DNA of 49,515 nucleotides, from NCBI GenBank assembly GCA_011800805.1, contig MPNW01000376.1, forward strand, positions 32,071 through 81,585, written 5' to 3'. Below are positions 46,575-49,515 of this stretch, piece after piece. The position numbers were made by a program, and so were the translations under genes. The DNA is from Hirudo medicinalis (lineage: Eukaryota; Annelida; Clitellata; Hirudinida; Hirudinidae). The notes below the pieces were generated by a model. That model did no database searches and was not told where the DNA came from. It saw only the letters and a list, made by a program, of their open reading frames with translations. Position 1 is the first letter of the stretch; each line of letters starts with the position of its first letter.

Positions 46575-47155
46575 TCGTTTTCGTGCAAATGTGTTGTTGT
46601 TGCAATGTCATGTTTGAATGTGTTGTTGTTGTTGCAATGTCATGTTTGAATGTGTTGCTGTTGCAATATCATGTTTGAATGTGTTGTTGTTGTTGCAATG
46701 TCATGTTTGAATGTGTTGTTGTTGTTGCAATGTCATGTTTGAATGTGTTGTTGTTGCAATGTCATGTTTGAATGTGTTGTTGTTGCAATCTCAGGTTTGA
46801 ATGTGTTGTAGTTGCAATGTCATGTTTGAATGCGTTGTTGTTGAAATGTCATGTTTGAATGTGTTGTTGTTGCAATGTCAGGTTTGAATGTGTTGTTGTT
46901 GCAATCTCAGGTTTGAATGTGTTGTAGTTGCAATGTCATGTTTGAATGCGTTGTTGTTGAAATGTCAAGTTTGAATGCGTTGTTGTTGCAATGTCATGTT
47001 TGAATGTGTTGTTGTTGCAATGTCATGTTTGAATGTGTTGTAGTTGCAATGTCATGTTTGAATGCGTTGTTGTTGAAATGTCATGTTTGAATGCGTTGTT
47101 GTTGCAATGTCATGTTTGAATGCGTTGTTGTTGCAATGTCATGTTTGAATGCGTT
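46575..47155. repeat. 29-bp minisatellite, about 19 copies
   Basis: The unit TGTGTTGTTGTTGCAATGTC plus ATGTTTGAA, with indels of single TTG triplets and variants (GCG, GTAG, CTCAGG) that recur in a higher-order pattern. It is the longest array in the window. Confidence 0.97.
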
Positions 47156-47465
47156 TTCCAAATATGTGAGGCATGATTTCATCGGAATGCTATCAAAAAC
47201 CATTAACATTATCAGCTATTTCTGTAACATTCTGACATAAATTCAAATTTTCAGCTGCGAATTTTCGTCAATTATCGCCATTTTATCATAAAAATCTTCT
47301 GATTTCTTGAGGATTTGATTTATTTTTTCTCAATTGTTCGACTTTTATGTGGCAAAATGTTACAAATAGCAAGTAAGTCGACTGAAAACCATTATTCATC
47401 CTGAGAGTTTTAATGCCTGCCGTCATAACTCGTCCAATGTCAATCACTTGCAATTCCTTTCTCCT

Positions 47466-47503
47466 GCAATGCTGATGATGATGACGATGATGATGATGAT
47501 GAC

Positions 47504-47538
<35 letters not shown>

Positions 47539-47595
47539 CGACGATGACGATGACGATGACGATGGTAGTGGTGGTGATGATGATGTTAATGCTGT

Positions 47596-47628
<33 letters not shown>

Positions 47629-47655
47629 CGATGACGATGATGATGGCGATGACGA
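47466..47655. repeat. (GAT)n/(GAC)n microsatellite
   Basis: Long imperfect GAT array with ACG and GGT interruptions. It creates poly-Met, poly-Ser and poly-Ile frames that should be ignored. An N follows at 47729. Confidence 0.95.
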
Positions 47656-47814
47656 CGTGACGATGTAAAAGAACATCCTTTGAATTCCTTCCAAGGGAAC
47701 TACACAAGTTCCATTTGAAAGGAGATGTNACAAGATATTGAAACGTGACCAAATTGGAAAAATTGTTCTAAATAACTTCAACTTTTTACACATGATATCC
47801 AGCATATTTGTTGC

Positions 47815-47850
47815 TATTATTATTGTTATTATTATTATTATTATTATCAT
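47815..47850. repeat. (TTA)n microsatellite
   Basis: About a dozen TTA triplets with one GTT interruption. Confidence 0.9.
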
Positions 47851-47984
47851 CAGCTTCACCAGCAGCATCATCCTTCTTTGCGTTGTTAGTTCATGTAAAG
47901 TAATTGTGATTACACATGCCATTTTATTTGTAAACAGATTTATTATTATGATTATAGTAATCTATATTTATATGTAAAACAGAA

Positions 47985-48147
47985 AGTGCTTGTTTGTGTT
48001 TGTCTGTCCCAACAATAACACCATCGCAAGAGCGACGCAACACGGGTTCGAGTCCCGTTGTGGATCAGCGTCCTAATCGTCCAGTTCTTTGAGGGAAGTA
48101 ACTGACTGTATTTGAAGGACGTAAATAATAACGGGATAAAAAAAAAG
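47985..48147 (+). mobile_element. tRNA-like SINE
   Basis: ACACGGGTTCGAGTCCCGTT (about 48039-48058) is a perfect T-arm/B-box hairpin with ACGGG/CCCGT stem. It is preceded by a TCGC..GCGA hairpin and followed by a body with CCAGTTCTTTGAGGGAAGTA and an A-rich tail at 48138-48148. No proper A-box, D-arm or acceptor stem is visible, so this is not a functional tRNA gene. It differs from the SINE family at 6430. Confidence 0.5.
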
Positions 48148-49202
48148 AGACTGATTATATCACTGACGAAGCATGTTAAAAGTGCTTGTAATATTAATAT
48201 GATCATGTTAACGTAATAGAATAAACCATAAAATATACCAAGCGACCTTTGAAATAAGAATAACATCTTCGACGTTTATTCATTCGTGTTTGAATCCGAG
48301 GTTCTCGAGTTCAAATCCTGCTTCAGATTTGTCTTCAATCGTCATTTGGAGGATTCCTCCATTACGTCTTCAATTGTAGGGTTTCAGGAGTGCCAGTTAT
48401 TTCGTGAATTGTAAAACGAATCGAATTGAAAATAACTCATCACGTTTGTGTGTGCTTTCTTAAATAATGCATTGGAAACTCAAAAATAAAAAGACTCTGG
48501 ATGCCAATTTATTTCAATTAATATTTGAATCCAATATTTTGACCACTCTGTTTATTATTGTAATTATAAATTCATTTGTAATATGTATGATATTTACAAC
48601 ATCATATTTACAACATCATATTTACATTCATTTTCATCTATTCTTTTGTTTGACATCAGATGACGATAAAATCTTCAGATAAATTCTTCCGCCAGCAAAT
48701 GAAATAAAATGAAGAAGCACCGAAGAAGTCGTGAAGGATGCAAGTGAATCAATATTTTTCAATATTTTTCAATATATATATTTTTAAATATATATTTTTC
48801 AATATTTTCAAACATTCAATATTCAATGAAATACTGTAATAATTACATTTTGTAAAACATTACATTACATTTTGTAAAAGTCTATCAGCTATAATTTACC
48901 ATAATATAATTAAAAATATTTAATTACATGCAATTTTAACAACAATAATAATAATAAAATTAATAATAATATTAATAAAAACAATAATAATATTAATAAT
49001 TCATTAAACAGTAGAAGCCATTAAGTCTTTTAATGACAAATATTCAAGACTAATCTGTCCATTGTTGAAGGACCTGTTGCTGTAAAACATTCCTCGTGCA
49101 GTGGATTGTCACTGGTCTGGACGTTTGCCATCCATAAAATTGAACAATGTGTCTCACAGGGGTGGATGCTTGGAAATGGAGTTTAGGTCGATGGAAGCCA
49201 TT
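48148..49202. other. AT-rich intergenic, nothing recognised
   Basis: A second B-box-like GAGTTCAAATCCTGC lies near 48308. TATTTTTCAA repeats occur at 48757-48815 and an AAT-rich tract at 48940-49000. No gene supported. Confidence 0.5.
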
Positions 49203-49278
49203 AAGCGGTGAATTACTTCTCAAGCGGTGAATTACTATTCAAGGAATGAATTAATTTTCAAGGAGTGAATTACTTTTC
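49203..49278. repeat. 19-bp tandem repeat, 4 copies
   Basis: AAGCGGTGAATTACTTCTC and diverged copies. Confidence 0.85.
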
Positions 49279-49373
49279 AAGAAGTCATTGGCTTTTTAAC
49301 TTCAAGGATTGTTTTTCTCTAGTTTTCGAGTTTCCAAATGCTTCGTTAGGAATTTCGATCGTACTCATCGAGT

Positions 49374-49515
<142 letters not shown>

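Noticed and set aside
45862..47155. CRISPR-like array
   Set aside because: Units are contiguous tandem copies without unique spacers, in a eukaryotic context.
47440..47922. 160-codon poly-Ser frame and overlapping poly-Met/Ile frames
   Set aside because: Produced by the GAT/ATC microsatellite and crossing an N.
48020..48070. Functional tRNA gene
   Set aside because: Only the T-arm/B-box is intact; no acceptor stem, D-arm or A-box could be folded.

Overview
This is animal nuclear DNA. It is AT-rich, with spliceosomal genes, short introns (about 50-900 bp), very many triplet microsatellites, several minisatellites, and the remains of SINEs, a LINE, hAT and Tc1/mariner transposons. The gene set (heparanase, ankyrin-fused L-asparaginase, a Csk-related SH2/kinase protein, and a Mesh/SUSD2-type NIDO-AMOP-vWD-sushi protein) fits an invertebrate metazoan. 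The phylum cannot be fixed from the sequence; a compact AT-rich marine invertebrate such as a tunicate is only a guess. Single N characters at 29542, 38898 and 47729 mark unresolved assembly positions beside or within simple repeats.

Layout: (1) 1-6138 holds no convincing gene, only microsatellites, a short tandem repeat and a possible Ty3/Gypsy integrase remnant. (2) 6251-11046, minus: complete 11-exon heparanase gene (501 aa), every splice phase consistent, with a tRNA-derived SINE in its last intron. (3) 11047-14642: intergenic, with a probable hAT remnant. (4) 14643-17834, plus: intronless 1063-codon gene for a Csk-like SH2-pseudokinase in which both the catalytic residues and the phosphotyrosine-binding arginine are lost. 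(5) 18710-25067, minus: complete 13-exon cytoplasmic-type L-asparaginase/lysophospholipase with ankyrin repeats. One base is missing in exon 4, which breaks the frame. (6) 25423-32043: intergenic, with Tc1/mariner, hAT, SINE and MITE remains. (7) 32044-35822, plus: NIDO/IPT/AMOP/vWD/sushi cell-surface protein (946 aa), with TATA box, leader intron and polyA signal. (8) 36751-37961: foldback-like inverted repeat whose loop holds a LINE ORF1 fragment. (9) 40089-43636, minus: a probable two-exon gene for a single-pass membrane protein with a Q/H-rich tail, which needs a GC-AG intron to be read through. (10) 43650-49515: no convincing gene, three long minisatellites, many microsatellites and a tRNA-like SINE.

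The genes do not form a functional cluster: extracellular-matrix glycan cleavage, asparagine hydrolysis, tyrosine-kinase-derived signalling and junction/adhesion are ordinary neighbours on a chromosome. The most unusual object is the double-dead Csk-like protein at 14643-17834: a long intact intronless frame that has lost catalysis and canonical phosphotyrosine binding but kept the fold, the SH3-ligand motifs and long disordered flanks.
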